Of a stretch of 64,000 nucleotides of DNA, positions 42,336 through 49,992 are shown piece by piece; the stretch's first letter is position 1, and each line of letters opens with the position of its first letter. Source of the DNA: JAGQRJ01 sp041402045 (GTDB lineage Bacteria > Planctomycetota > J058); contig JAWKSZ010000032.1 in the NCBI GenBank assembly GCA_041402045.1, forward strand, positions 1 to 64,000, read 5' to 3'. Both the position numbers and the translations under genes were made by a program. The notes under the pieces were generated by a model. The model made no database searches, was not told the origin of the DNA, and saw nothing but the letters and a program-made list of their open reading frames with translations.

Positions 42336-43205
42336 CTACTCCGGCGCGCGGAGCTTGGGCGCGGAGAGCTTGACCGTGGGTCGCGCGGGCTCGGCGAGGT
42401 CCGCGGGGGCGGGCGGCTCGGGGGCCGCGCCTGCGACCTGCGGCGCGGGCGCCCGGAGCTCGGCGGCGGGGGCCACGCGGCCCGACGCCGCGCGCTTCGC
42501 GCGCTTCTGCTCGAGGAACGCGTCCCAGGTCCGCTTGCGCCGACGGTCGCGCCGCACGCCCCACACGATCGCGACGGTGGCGATCGCCCCCAGGGCGAGC
42601 AGGATCGTGAGCATGAGGTGGTGCGAGACCCACACCCCGATCGCGATCGCGACGCCCACGATCGCGGCCAGGGCGACCCCCAGGCCCAGGTGCAGGAGCA
42701 GCGGCCCCAGGTCCACGGGCTCGGGCGGCGGGCGCCGGCGGCGCAGCGGCGCGACCAGCTCCTCCCGCACCCCGTCCTCCCGGGGGAGTCGCTTGCTGGT
42801 CGGGCCCTTGCGCTCGGCCTCGAACAGCGAGCGGCGGCGCTCGGTCTTGCCCCCGCGCCACACCGGGGTGAACGCCGTGACCCGCAGCGCCTGGAGCTGG
42901 TAGGCGGCGTCGAGGCGTTCGGCCAGGCGCCGCCGGAGCTGGAGCTGGACCCCGCTCAGGGACATGCCCGGCCCGAGCTCGACCACGAGCGCCACGAACA
43001 GGTCCTCGAGCACCTTGCGCACCGGGTCCAGCGGGAGCTCGCTCGGACAGCGCAGGTCGAGGGCGACCAGGGCCTCGGCCTCGGGCGCGCGCAGCGGCCA
43101 CTCGACCTCGGCGTGCTTCTCCAGCCCGGCGAAGTCCGCGCTGCAGTACTCGCAGGCGCGAGCCTTGCCGTCGATCGGGGCGCTGCAGTTGGGGCAGCGG
43201 AGCAC
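42336..43205 (-). CDS. Zinc-ribbon membrane protein
   Basis: 289 residues from GTG 43205, preceded by GGAGGCGAC. An N-terminal zinc ribbon (CPNCSAPIDG ... CEYCSADF) precedes a mixed domain of about 110 residues, two membrane helices (about 166-187 and 193-212), and a Lys/Arg- then Pro/Ala-rich tail. Longer upstream frames run through repeats and were rejected. I do not recognise a specific family. Confidence 0.75.
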   Translation of the reverse strand: MLRCPNCSAPIDGKARACEYCSADFAGLEKHAEVEWPLRAPEAEALVALDLRCPSELPLDPVRKVLEDLFVALVVELGPGMSLSGVQLQLRRRLAERLDAAYQLQALRVTAFTPVWRGGKTERRRSLFEAERKGPTSKRLPREDGVREELVAPLRRRRPPPEPVDLGPLLLHLGLGVALAAIVGVAIAIGVWVSHHLMLTILLALGAIATVAIVWGVRRDRRRKRTWDAFLEQKRAKRAASGRVAPAAELRAPAPQVAGAAPEPPAPADLAEPARPTVKLSAPKLRAPE

Positions 43206-43678
43206 GTCGCCTCCTCTCCTTCCAGCCTTCCAGCCTAGCAGCCTCGCGCGGGCCAGGCCCGGGCGCGCTCGCTGGCCTCTCGCCCGGTGTGCCCGCCTGG
43301 GATCCCCAGCGGAGCCACCCCCACCCCTCCCCCGCAGCGCGAGGCCCGGCGGAGCCTTGGCGACCTTGGCGGTTGATCTCTGCGTCAGCGCGGTGCGCTT
43401 CGCGAGGCAGAAACAGGGAGGAACCGCCAAGGCCGCCAAGGGCGCCAAGGTGCTCCGCTCGGACCGCTGTCCCTCTCGAGTCCACGCGCGCGAGGGGGCG
43501 TGGGCGCGACCGAGGGCCGACCTCGTGCGTCCTCCCTTCCCCGACGGGCGGCGCGTGTCGGCGCGCGCGGAGGCTTGGCGACGTTGGCGCCCTCGGCGGT
43601 TCGACCCCTCTCCCGCTGCGCGAGCGCCCTGGGAGTCCAGGCGTTGGCCGGCGCCCGCCGCCGCCGATACCGTGCGGC
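43206..43678. repeat. Gap with GCCAAGG repeats
   Basis: No gene is seen in 473 bp. 43350-43378 (CCTTGGCGACCTTGGCGG) and 43422-43457 (CCGCCAAGGCCGCCAAGG) are inverted copies of one repeat and enclose about 44 bp; a further degenerate copy lies at 43568-43605. The same repeat occurs at about 63175-63215. The last bases before 43679 include TACCGT, a possible -10 for the next gene. Confidence 0.7.
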
Positions 43679-45247
43679 ATGACCGACGCCCGCCTGCGCG
43701 AGCTCGAACGGCGCTACCTCCGGTCGGGGTCCCCCGAAGCCCACGCCGCGTGGCGCCGCGCCCTCGACCAGGCCGGCGCCTTGCCCCACGTCGGGGTGGT
43801 GTGGCTTCCGGAGGACCCCTGGGACGCGCCGGAGAGCGAGGCCTGGGCGCGGCGCAGCGGGCGCAGCGGAGATCGGCTCCCACCCACCACCGCGCCGCCG
43901 CCGGTGTGCGTCGCCGTGGGTGACGAGCGCCTGACGGAGTATGCGGACTGGCTGGCCCTCGCCGAGCACCTCGTCGTGGTGCACCCCGAGATCGGCGACC
44001 CCGAGCTGCGCCACCTGGTGCAGGAGGAGCTGGCGCAGCTCGACCCCGCCGCCACCCTCACCTACCCCGATTCCCCCACGCCGACCGACCTCGACGGCGC
44101 CGTCGAGCGCGCGCTGGAGGTCGCGGCCTCCCTCCCCGCGCGCACCTGGCGCTGGACCCCCGCCGTCGAGGCGACCGAGGTCCCCGCGGTCCCCCCTGGC
44201 CCCTGGCTCGAGCTCGAGGTCGACCTGGCGCACCGCGCCCGCGCGACCCTCACCCGCCAGCTCTGCCGGCCCCCGACGGGCCCCGCCCTCCTGGACCTGC
44301 GCCGCGGGACGCTCCGCGACCTGCGCACCGGCGCCACGTCCCCCGTCCCGGGGCTCGAGGCGCGAGCGTTCCCCCCCGTAGCGGCAGGCCTCCCGGGCGA
44401 CCGCTGGCTGGACGTGCACGTGGAGGTGTGTCGCTGGGTCCGGGGCGGGCACGCGACCCGCGATCTGCCGTCCCCGCGGGGCCCGCTGGCGATCGGGGTC
44501 GACCCCTGGGAGCGCGTCGCGTGGCGCGGCTACCGCTGCCGCTTCGAGTGGCTGGCCCCGGTGCCCGGCGGGTTCGCCACCTGGCGCCGCAACGTCCACG
44601 ACTGGCCCCACGGCCACGCCAAGAAGCTCTACGGCTACGAGGACAACACGCCCCTCGGGGTCCAGCTCTCCTGCGACGCCGAGGCCTCGCTCTCGCTGTT
44701 CGAGCACGACGCGCTCGTGACGCCGGGGCTGCCCCTGCGCTGGCGCGCCGACGCTCACGTGGCCTGGGCCGAGCGCGGCCCGCTGGGGGCGCTCCTGTTC
44801 CAGGTCGTCGCCGGAGGGAGAGCCGAGACCTGGGGCGCCGACCCGCTCGAGGCCGACGAGGACGCCCGCGACGGCCCGCCGGTCGTGGTCCTGGGCCCCA
44901 GCCCCGACGCCCGCTACGCCGTGGGCTTCGCCCACGCCACCTACCGCCTCCTGCCCCGCGCCGAGCGCGCCGCGCTCCTGGGCGGCCCCGCCCAGGGCTG
45001 GGCGCTCTACGACGCCGAGCATACGGAGCGCCGCCGTGGGCCCGAGCGCCTGCTCGCCGGCTGGGACCGCTGGCTCGTGCTCGAGCGCGACGGCCAGCTC
45101 CTGCGCCTGAACCTGCTCGACGACGCGGTCGAGGAGCTCGGCCCGACCGAGGGCCCGATCGACGACGCGCTCCCGCTCCCTGGCACCCCGAACGTGGTCC
45201 TGCGCCGCGGCGTCGAGGCCGACGTGCAGTCCCTGCGCGTGGTGTGA
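43679..45247 (+). CDS. Large protein of unknown function with short N-terminal repeat-associated module
   Basis: 522 residues. The opening MTDARLRELERRYLRSGSPE followed by AHAAWRRALDQAG resembles a short helical leader seen at the start of many Planctomycetota and Myxococcota proteins. The rest is beta-rich with many Trp and Gly-Asp turns (GPLAIGVDPWERVAWRGY, PRAERAALLGGPAQGW), which could be an incomplete propeller. No signal peptide. It is followed at 9 bp by another propeller-like gene, so the two are likely an operon. Confidence 0.7.
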   Translation: MTDARLRELERRYLRSGSPEAHAAWRRALDQAGALPHVGVVWLPEDPWDAPESEAWARRSGRSGDRLPPTTAPPPVCVAVGDERLTEYADWLALAEHLVVVHPEIGDPELRHLVQEELAQLDPAATLTYPDSPTPTDLDGAVERALEVAASLPARTWRWTPAVEATEVPAVPPGPWLELEVDLAHRARATLTRQLCRPPTGPALLDLRRGTLRDLRTGATSPVPGLEARAFPPVAAGLPGDRWLDVHVEVCRWVRGGHATRDLPSPRGPLAIGVDPWERVAWRGYRCRFEWLAPVPGGFATWRRNVHDWPHGHAKKLYGYEDNTPLGVQLSCDAEASLSLFEHDALVTPGLPLRWRADAHVAWAERGPLGALLFQVVAGGRAETWGADPLEADEDARDGPPVVVLGPSPDARYAVGFAHATYRLLPRAERAALLGGPAQGWALYDAEHTERRRGPERLLAGWDRWLVLERDGQLLRLNLLDDAVEELGPTEGPIDDALPLPGTPNVVLRRGVEADVQSLRVV

Positions 45248-45256
45248 GGAGGCCGG

Positions 45257-46528
45257 GTGAGCGATCGCGACAGTCGGAGCCGGGAGCGCGACTCGCTCGA
45301 CGACCCCCTCGCGGCGCTGGGCTACGCCGCGGCCCTCGAGCGCGAGGGCGCAGACGTGCGCACGCAGTGGGAGGTGCTCCTCCCGTTCCGCGAGCACCCA
45401 GGCGTCCGCGAGCGCCTGGCCGCGCTCGTGCCCGCCGTGCACAGCCACGAGGGATCCGCGTCCTGGACCTCCTCGTCCTGCCCTCCGCTCCGCCGCCCGC
45501 GCGAGCGCTGGCGCGTACGGCACGACCCCTCTGACGAGCGCTCCGGGTTCGTGCTCGTGGCGAGCCCCCTCGGGCTCGTGTGCTCGGCGGGGGAGGGCGG
45601 CGCGTTCCTGCTCCTCGACCCCGAGGACGGCTCGCTCCGCGGTTCGTTCGACGCCTCGGTCCCCTTCGACCACCCGGGCAGCTCGCCCCAAGTCGTCGGG
45701 ACGACGCTGCTCTGCTGGTCCCCGCCGACCCTCACCGTGCGCGACCTGTGGACGAGGCGCGAGCTCTCCCGCGCGCGGCTGCCTGGGATCGCCCAGGTCC
45801 GCGTGTTCGGGGACCGGCTCGTCGCCTGGAGCGAAGACCTCGTGCGGGTGTATGCCTTCGAGGCTCCCCTCGGCGCGCCGCTGTGGGAGCGGAGCGCCGG
45901 CCTCCTCACCTTCCTCACAGGACCCAACAGCGCCCACGTTGGCGACGACTGCCTCCTGCTCGCCGCGGTGGGGTCGCGCACGGGCAGCTTTCGTCTGCGC
46001 GACGGTGCACGCGTGGACTGTCCTGCCGACGGGCAAGTGCTCCACGCGGACTCGGTCGGCGTGTTGGCGCGACCGCCCGAGGGGGGGATCTCGTCGCGTC
46101 CGGGAGTCTCCGCTCGCGAGACGTGGACCCGTCGCACCTTGGGACTGCTCGCCGCGAGCCCCACGTGCTTGCTCGCCTGGAGAGACGCACCGGAGGGGGC
46201 GGGGATCGTGCAGGTGGTTCGCGTCGCCCGTGGGACGGGCGAGGTGGAGGAGGTCCTCTACGAACGCGTGTTCGACTTCGGCGCCTCGGCCTTCGCGCAG
46301 GACACGCTCTACACCTTCATGTGGCTCGGCGGCGCCGCCTGGAGCGACCTCGCCAACTCCGAGCTCACAGCGCACGCCCCGACCGGCGAGGTCCTGTGGT
46401 CGTGGTTGCCCGGGGTGCTCGACCCCGCCTGCGCGCTCTGCCCCCAGCCCGGTCCGCGGCTCTACGTCCTGCTGCAGTCGGGCACCGTCGTATGCCTGGA
46501 GGAGGCGGAAGGAGAGGACTCGGCGTGA
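45257..46528 (+). CDS. Beta-propeller-like protein
   Basis: 423 residues from GTG 45257 (GAGGAGG upstream). After a charged helical start (1-60), repeated beta blades are visible: GLVCSAGEGGAFLLLDPEDG, VRVFGDRLVAWSEDLVRVY, and PRLYVLLQSGTVVCLEEAEG, the last resembling the closing strand of a PQQ-type propeller. No signal peptide, so probably cytoplasmic. Its partner upstream ends 9 bp before. Function not assigned. Confidence 0.7.
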   Translation: MSDRDSRSRERDSLDDPLAALGYAAALEREGADVRTQWEVLLPFREHPGVRERLAALVPAVHSHEGSASWTSSSCPPLRRPRERWRVRHDPSDERSGFVLVASPLGLVCSAGEGGAFLLLDPEDGSLRGSFDASVPFDHPGSSPQVVGTTLLCWSPPTLTVRDLWTRRELSRARLPGIAQVRVFGDRLVAWSEDLVRVYAFEAPLGAPLWERSAGLLTFLTGPNSAHVGDDCLLLAAVGSRTGSFRLRDGARVDCPADGQVLHADSVGVLARPPEGGISSRPGVSARETWTRRTLGLLAASPTCLLAWRDAPEGAGIVQVVRVARGTGEVEEVLYERVFDFGASAFAQDTLYTFMWLGGAAWSDLANSELTAHAPTGEVLWSWLPGVLDPACALCPQPGPRLYVLLQSGTVVCLEEAEGEDSA

Positions 46529-46854
46529 CACGCGTCGGGCGGCAACGCGCGAGTGCGCGGAGCCGTCCGCTATGACCGCCCCAACGAACCCGTAGGGGAG
46601 CAGCTTGCTGCTCCCGGTCTGTACGTCCCTCCACTCATCGGCTTTGGAGGGCGTACCCGCCACGCCCACGCCCGCACGCAGCCCTGCGCGTCACGGACAC
46701 GACGTAGGGCCGCAGCTCGTCTGCGCCCTTCCACCGCCGCCGCGGTCCCGCGCATGCGGCAGCTCCGCCGAACGCCTATCGCCGCGCGGGAGGGATGGGC
46801 GCAGACGAGCTGCGCCCCTACGGAAGAGGCGGAGGGTGGACGGACCGCCCTGGC
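46529..46854. repeat. Gap with family II and family III GTAG palindromes
   Basis: No gene is seen. About 46591-46640 is a single arm of the family II palindrome (GTAGGGGAGCAGC ...). About 46703-46730 and 46796-46823 are inverted copies of a third palindrome built on CGCAGCTCGTCTGCGCCC, again headed by GTAGGG. All three families in the window therefore share the GTAG head but differ in core. Confidence 0.7.
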
Positions 46855-47643
46855 TCAGCTCGACGCCGAGGCGTAGGCGCGGAGGCCGCGGCGCCAGAAC
46901 AGGACCATGACCGTGAAGGCGCCGCCGACGACGGCGAGGGTGTGGGCCAGGGCCTGCCAGGTCACCCCGTTGAACAGGACGTAGACCGGGTAGCTGACCA
47001 CGAAGGCGTAGGGGAGCACGCTGACCAGGATCGAGCGCGTCCAGCCGGTGTAGATCCGGTGCGGGCGCGAGCCGAGGCGGCCCAGGGACCAGCCCATTTC
47101 CCGCAGGCCGGCCTTGGAGTGCAGCCAGAAGATCGGGATCGTGAACAGCATGCCCATGACGTAGGTCAGGAGCGCGCCCAGGAGCAGGAGCCCCAGGTAG
47201 ACCGAGACGTTCAGCGCCCCCAGGGGCTCCGGGTAGCGGAGCAAGCTCCAGCACAGGATCGAGATCGCGAGCACCAGGTTCAGGAAGCTGTTGGCGGCGA
47301 AGTCCCGCACGCTGAGGAAGAACAAGGGGCTCACCGGGCGCACCAGGTAGTAGTCCAGGTCGCCGCGGTTGATCAGGAACGGGAGCTGCCACATGTTGTT
47401 CGAGAACACGGTCATGTAGATCGCGTCCACGAAGAACAAGGACGCCGCGAACACGAGCACCTGGTCCAGGTTCCAGCCGCCGAGCGCGCCCGTGTGTTGG
47501 AACAGCACCCCGAAGAAGATCAGGTGCACCGCATACCACAGCGCGTCCATGCCCACCCGGAACCAGAAGTCCAGGCGGAACTCCAGGCTGCGGCTGAAGG
47601 AGAAGCGCAGGAAGCAGAGGTAGAGCCGGAGGTAGCGGGTCAC
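46855..47643 (-). CDS. ABC-2 type permease (DUF990-like)
   Basis: 262 residues with six predicted membrane helices (for example YLGLLLLGALLTYVMGMLF and a terminal AVVGGAFTVMVLFWRRGLR). GTG 47643 was chosen because the upstream frame runs into a repeat. The arrangement ATPase, permease, permease and the RGDLDYYLVRPVSPLFFL segment match the ABC-2 type DUF990 exporters. It lies 380 bp from the first permease, with a repeat island between, so it might need its own promoter. Confidence 0.85.
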   Translation of the reverse strand: MTRYLRLYLCFLRFSFSRSLEFRLDFWFRVGMDALWYAVHLIFFGVLFQHTGALGGWNLDQVLVFAASLFFVDAIYMTVFSNNMWQLPFLINRGDLDYYLVRPVSPLFFLSVRDFAANSFLNLVLAISILCWSLLRYPEPLGALNVSVYLGLLLLGALLTYVMGMLFTIPIFWLHSKAGLREMGWSLGRLGSRPHRIYTGWTRSILVSVLPYAFVVSYPVYVLFNGVTWQALAHTLAVVGGAFTVMVLFWRRGLRAYASASS

Positions 47644-48023
47644 GCGGCGGCCTGCGCGATCCCCGCGCGCGGGCGGGGCTGGACCCGCCCCTACCCCACG
47701 ACTCCCACCCACGGCGGACTTCCGAGGTAGGGGCGGGGTTCAGCCCGCCCGCGGTTGTCCGTCCGTCCCCGTCTCGGCCCGGAGGGAATCTGCAGCCAGC
47801 GCTGATCGCTCCGCCGCTCGGGGGCACACGTGCAGAGCCCTTCTCCTGCGAACACGGCCCGACGCCCGCGGGCGGGGATAAACCCCGCCCCTACCCCTGG
47901 GTGGGCACACGCGCAGGGTTGGAGAGGCTCTGCCGATTCGCACCCGTGGACGAAGGCCGTGCCGAACACGTGCGGGCAGAACCTCGCCCCTAACCCTGGG
48001 TGGGAACGCGTCGTGCCCGCGCA
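47644..48023. repeat. Repeat island between two ABC permease genes
   Basis: 380 bp without a gene. It contains family I palindromes at 47670-47694 (reversed), 47727-47751 (forward) and 47869-47894 (reversed). The interior 47752-47868 matches the interior of the element at 11961-12130 and, inverted, that at 26146-26321. A GGCACACGCGC-led tail with GGCCGTGCCGAACACGTG follows at 47908-47975. Confidence 0.8.
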
Positions 48024-48836
48024 CTAGATCCCCACCCCGGCGTACTGGCGCACGCCGCGGCGCCACACCGCCTTGCCGATCAGGGCGAACACGCCGCACC
48101 ACGCCAGCGCGAGGAGCAGGCCCCGCGCCCACTCCGCGGGGCCGATCTGGCCGAGGAGCACCCGGGCCGGGAAGTCGAACAGGAAGCGGAAGGGCAGGAC
48201 CTCGAGGGTCGGCACGATCCACTCGGGGAACACCGAGAGCGGGAGCATCCACCCGCCCAGCAGGCTGGCCACGAACCACTTCGCCACGTCCAGGCTCCAC
48301 ACGTTGTCGGCCCAGAAGGCGACGAGCTGGATCGCGTAGTCGAGCAGGTAGTACATCAGGTTCGCGACCGCGACCGCCACCAGAGCCATGCCCAGGGACG
48401 CCGCCGTGGGCCGCAGGTGCTCGGGGACGTCGAGCACGAGCAGCACGAGCACGGTGAACAGCCCGAACTGGAACACCGCGGGCACCAGCCCGCCCAGGTG
48501 CTGGGCGTACTTGAAGGGGAAGTAGCCCGCGGGGAACACCAGGTAGCGGTTCAGCCCGCCCTCGTAAATGTCCGAGCTGACCCCGCCCTCGAAGCGCTGG
48601 GTGCGCACGAGCTTGCCCAGGAGGATCACCGCCAGGTAGTAGGTCACCATGCCCTGGAGCGTGTAGCCGCCGATCTCGGGCTTGCCCGACTCGCGGAACA
48701 TGGCCGCCCACAGGAAGTAGACGACGGCGAACTCCACGAAGAACCCGATCAGCGCGTTGAGCCAGAACTCCGCGCGGTAGCTCAGGCGGTTGCGCGCCTC
48801 GAGGGAGACCACCTGCCAGAACAGCCGAGCCTTCAC
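48024..48836 (-). CDS. ABC-2 type permease
   Basis: 270 residues with six membrane segments and a short cytoplasmic N-terminus (VKARLFWQVVSLEARNRLSY). It has the segment GGLNRYLVFPAGYFPFKYAQH, the counterpart of RGDLDYYLVRP in the second permease. The GTG start overlaps the ATPase stop (GTGA, 48833-48836), so expression is coupled. With the other two genes it forms an exporter of unknown substrate. Confidence 0.87.
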   Translation of the reverse strand: MKARLFWQVVSLEARNRLSYRAEFWLNALIGFFVEFAVVYFLWAAMFRESGKPEIGGYTLQGMVTYYLAVILLGKLVRTQRFEGGVSSDIYEGGLNRYLVFPAGYFPFKYAQHLGGLVPAVFQFGLFTVLVLLVLDVPEHLRPTAASLGMALVAVAVANLMYYLLDYAIQLVAFWADNVWSLDVAKWFVASLLGGWMLPLSVFPEWIVPTLEVLPFRFLFDFPARVLLGQIGPAEWARGLLLALAWCGVFALIGKAVWRRGVRQYAGVGI

Positions 48837-49843
48837 TCGGCGACCTCGGGGGCCGCGATCTCCGCGCGCTGGTCGAGGATCCGCTCGATCACCGTCCCAA
48901 TGTCGAGCTCGTCGATCGCGAGGTCGGCCACCGGCAGCTCCTGCAGCAGCTTGGCCGAGGCCGCGGGCACGTCGGCCCGGGGCACCTCGAGCTGGAGCTG
49001 CTCGGCGTCCTGCTTCTGCACCTCCCCCAGGGCCAGGAGCTCCGGGCTGAGGGTCGGCACGGGCTGCCCGGCGCGCAGGTGCGCGGTGATCCGCTTGTGG
49101 GTCGCGAACTGCTGCATGACCTGCTCGAGGGACCCGTCGTAGATCAGCTCGCCCTGGCGAATGATCACGATCCGCTCGCACAGGCGCTGAATGTCCTCCA
49201 TGTAGTGGGAGGTCACGAGCATGGCCGGCCGGTGCTGCTCGCGGTACTGCAGAATGAACTCGCGGATCGCGCGCTGGGCGGTGAGGTCGAGCCCGATCGT
49301 GGGCTCGTCCAGGAACACCACCCGCGGGCTGTGGAGCAGGGCCGCGAGCAGCTCCATTTTCATGCGCTCGCCCAGGGACAGCCGACGGATCTGGATCTTG
49401 AGCTGGTCGCGGACGCCGAGGACCTCGGTCAGGTAGTCGAGGGTCTCCTGATATTGGGCGTCCGGGAGCCGGTAGATCTCCTTCAAGAGCAGGAAGCAGT
49501 CGGCGGCGGGGAGGTCCCACCACAGCTGCGCCTTCTGCCCCATGATCAGCGCGATCTGGCGGCGGAAGCGGTCGTCGCGCTCCCAGGGGCGGTAGCCCAG
49601 GACCTGCGCCTCCCCCGACGTGGGGTAAATGATCCCGGCCAGCATTTTGATCAGGGTCGTCTTGCCGGCGCCGTTGGCCCCGATCAGCCCCACGATCTCG
49701 CCCTCGTCGATCGAGAGCCGCACGTCCTTCACCGCGTGCTTGAGCACGTGCTTGCGCCGGAACAACGAGCGCACGGAGCCGAGCAAGCCCGGCTCCTTCT
49801 CGTGCACCTTGAACGTCTTGCTCAGGCCGTCGACCCGGATCAT
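48833..49843 (-). CDS. ABC transporter ATPase
   Basis: 336 residues. Walker A GANGAGKTT, Q-loop region IALIMGQKAQLWWD, signature LSLGERMK, Walker B VVFLDEPT and the switch His in TSHYMED are present. The C-terminal 110 residues form the accessory domain typical of ABC-2 exporters. It energises the two permeases encoded downstream. The upstream region holds a 30-bp inverted repeat (49868-49963). Confidence 0.95.
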   Translation of the reverse strand: MIRVDGLSKTFKVHEKEPGLLGSVRSLFRRKHVLKHAVKDVRLSIDEGEIVGLIGANGAGKTTLIKMLAGIIYPTSGEAQVLGYRPWERDDRFRRQIALIMGQKAQLWWDLPAADCFLLLKEIYRLPDAQYQETLDYLTEVLGVRDQLKIQIRRLSLGERMKMELLAALLHSPRVVFLDEPTIGLDLTAQRAIREFILQYREQHRPAMLVTSHYMEDIQRLCERIVIIRQGELIYDGSLEQVMQQFATHKRITAHLRAGQPVPTLSPELLALGEVQKQDAEQLQLEVPRADVPAASAKLLQELPVADLAIDELDIGTVIERILDQRAEIAAPEVAE

Positions 49844-49867
49844 GGCGCCCCTCGGGAGGCGGATCCT

Positions 49868-49963
49868 ATCCCAGGGTTCACGATTCTGAGCGGGCGAGGC
49901 GTGGTGTAGACGCGCGACCGCCAGGGAGGTGCGCTCGCCCGCTCAGGATCGTGACCCTGGGAT
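49868..49963. terminator. Long hairpin: terminator or mobile repeat
   Basis: Left arm 49868-49898 and right arm 49934-49963 are complementary over 30 bases with three mismatches (ATCCCAGGGT ... GCGGGCGAG and its mirror). The loop is about 35 bases. It lies between the stop of the secreted protein gene (49993) and the ABC ATPase start, both on the minus strand. There is no T-run, so its role as terminator is not certain. Confidence 0.5.
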
Positions 49964-49992
49964 CTATCGAGGCTCCGCTGGGTCGCGCTCGT

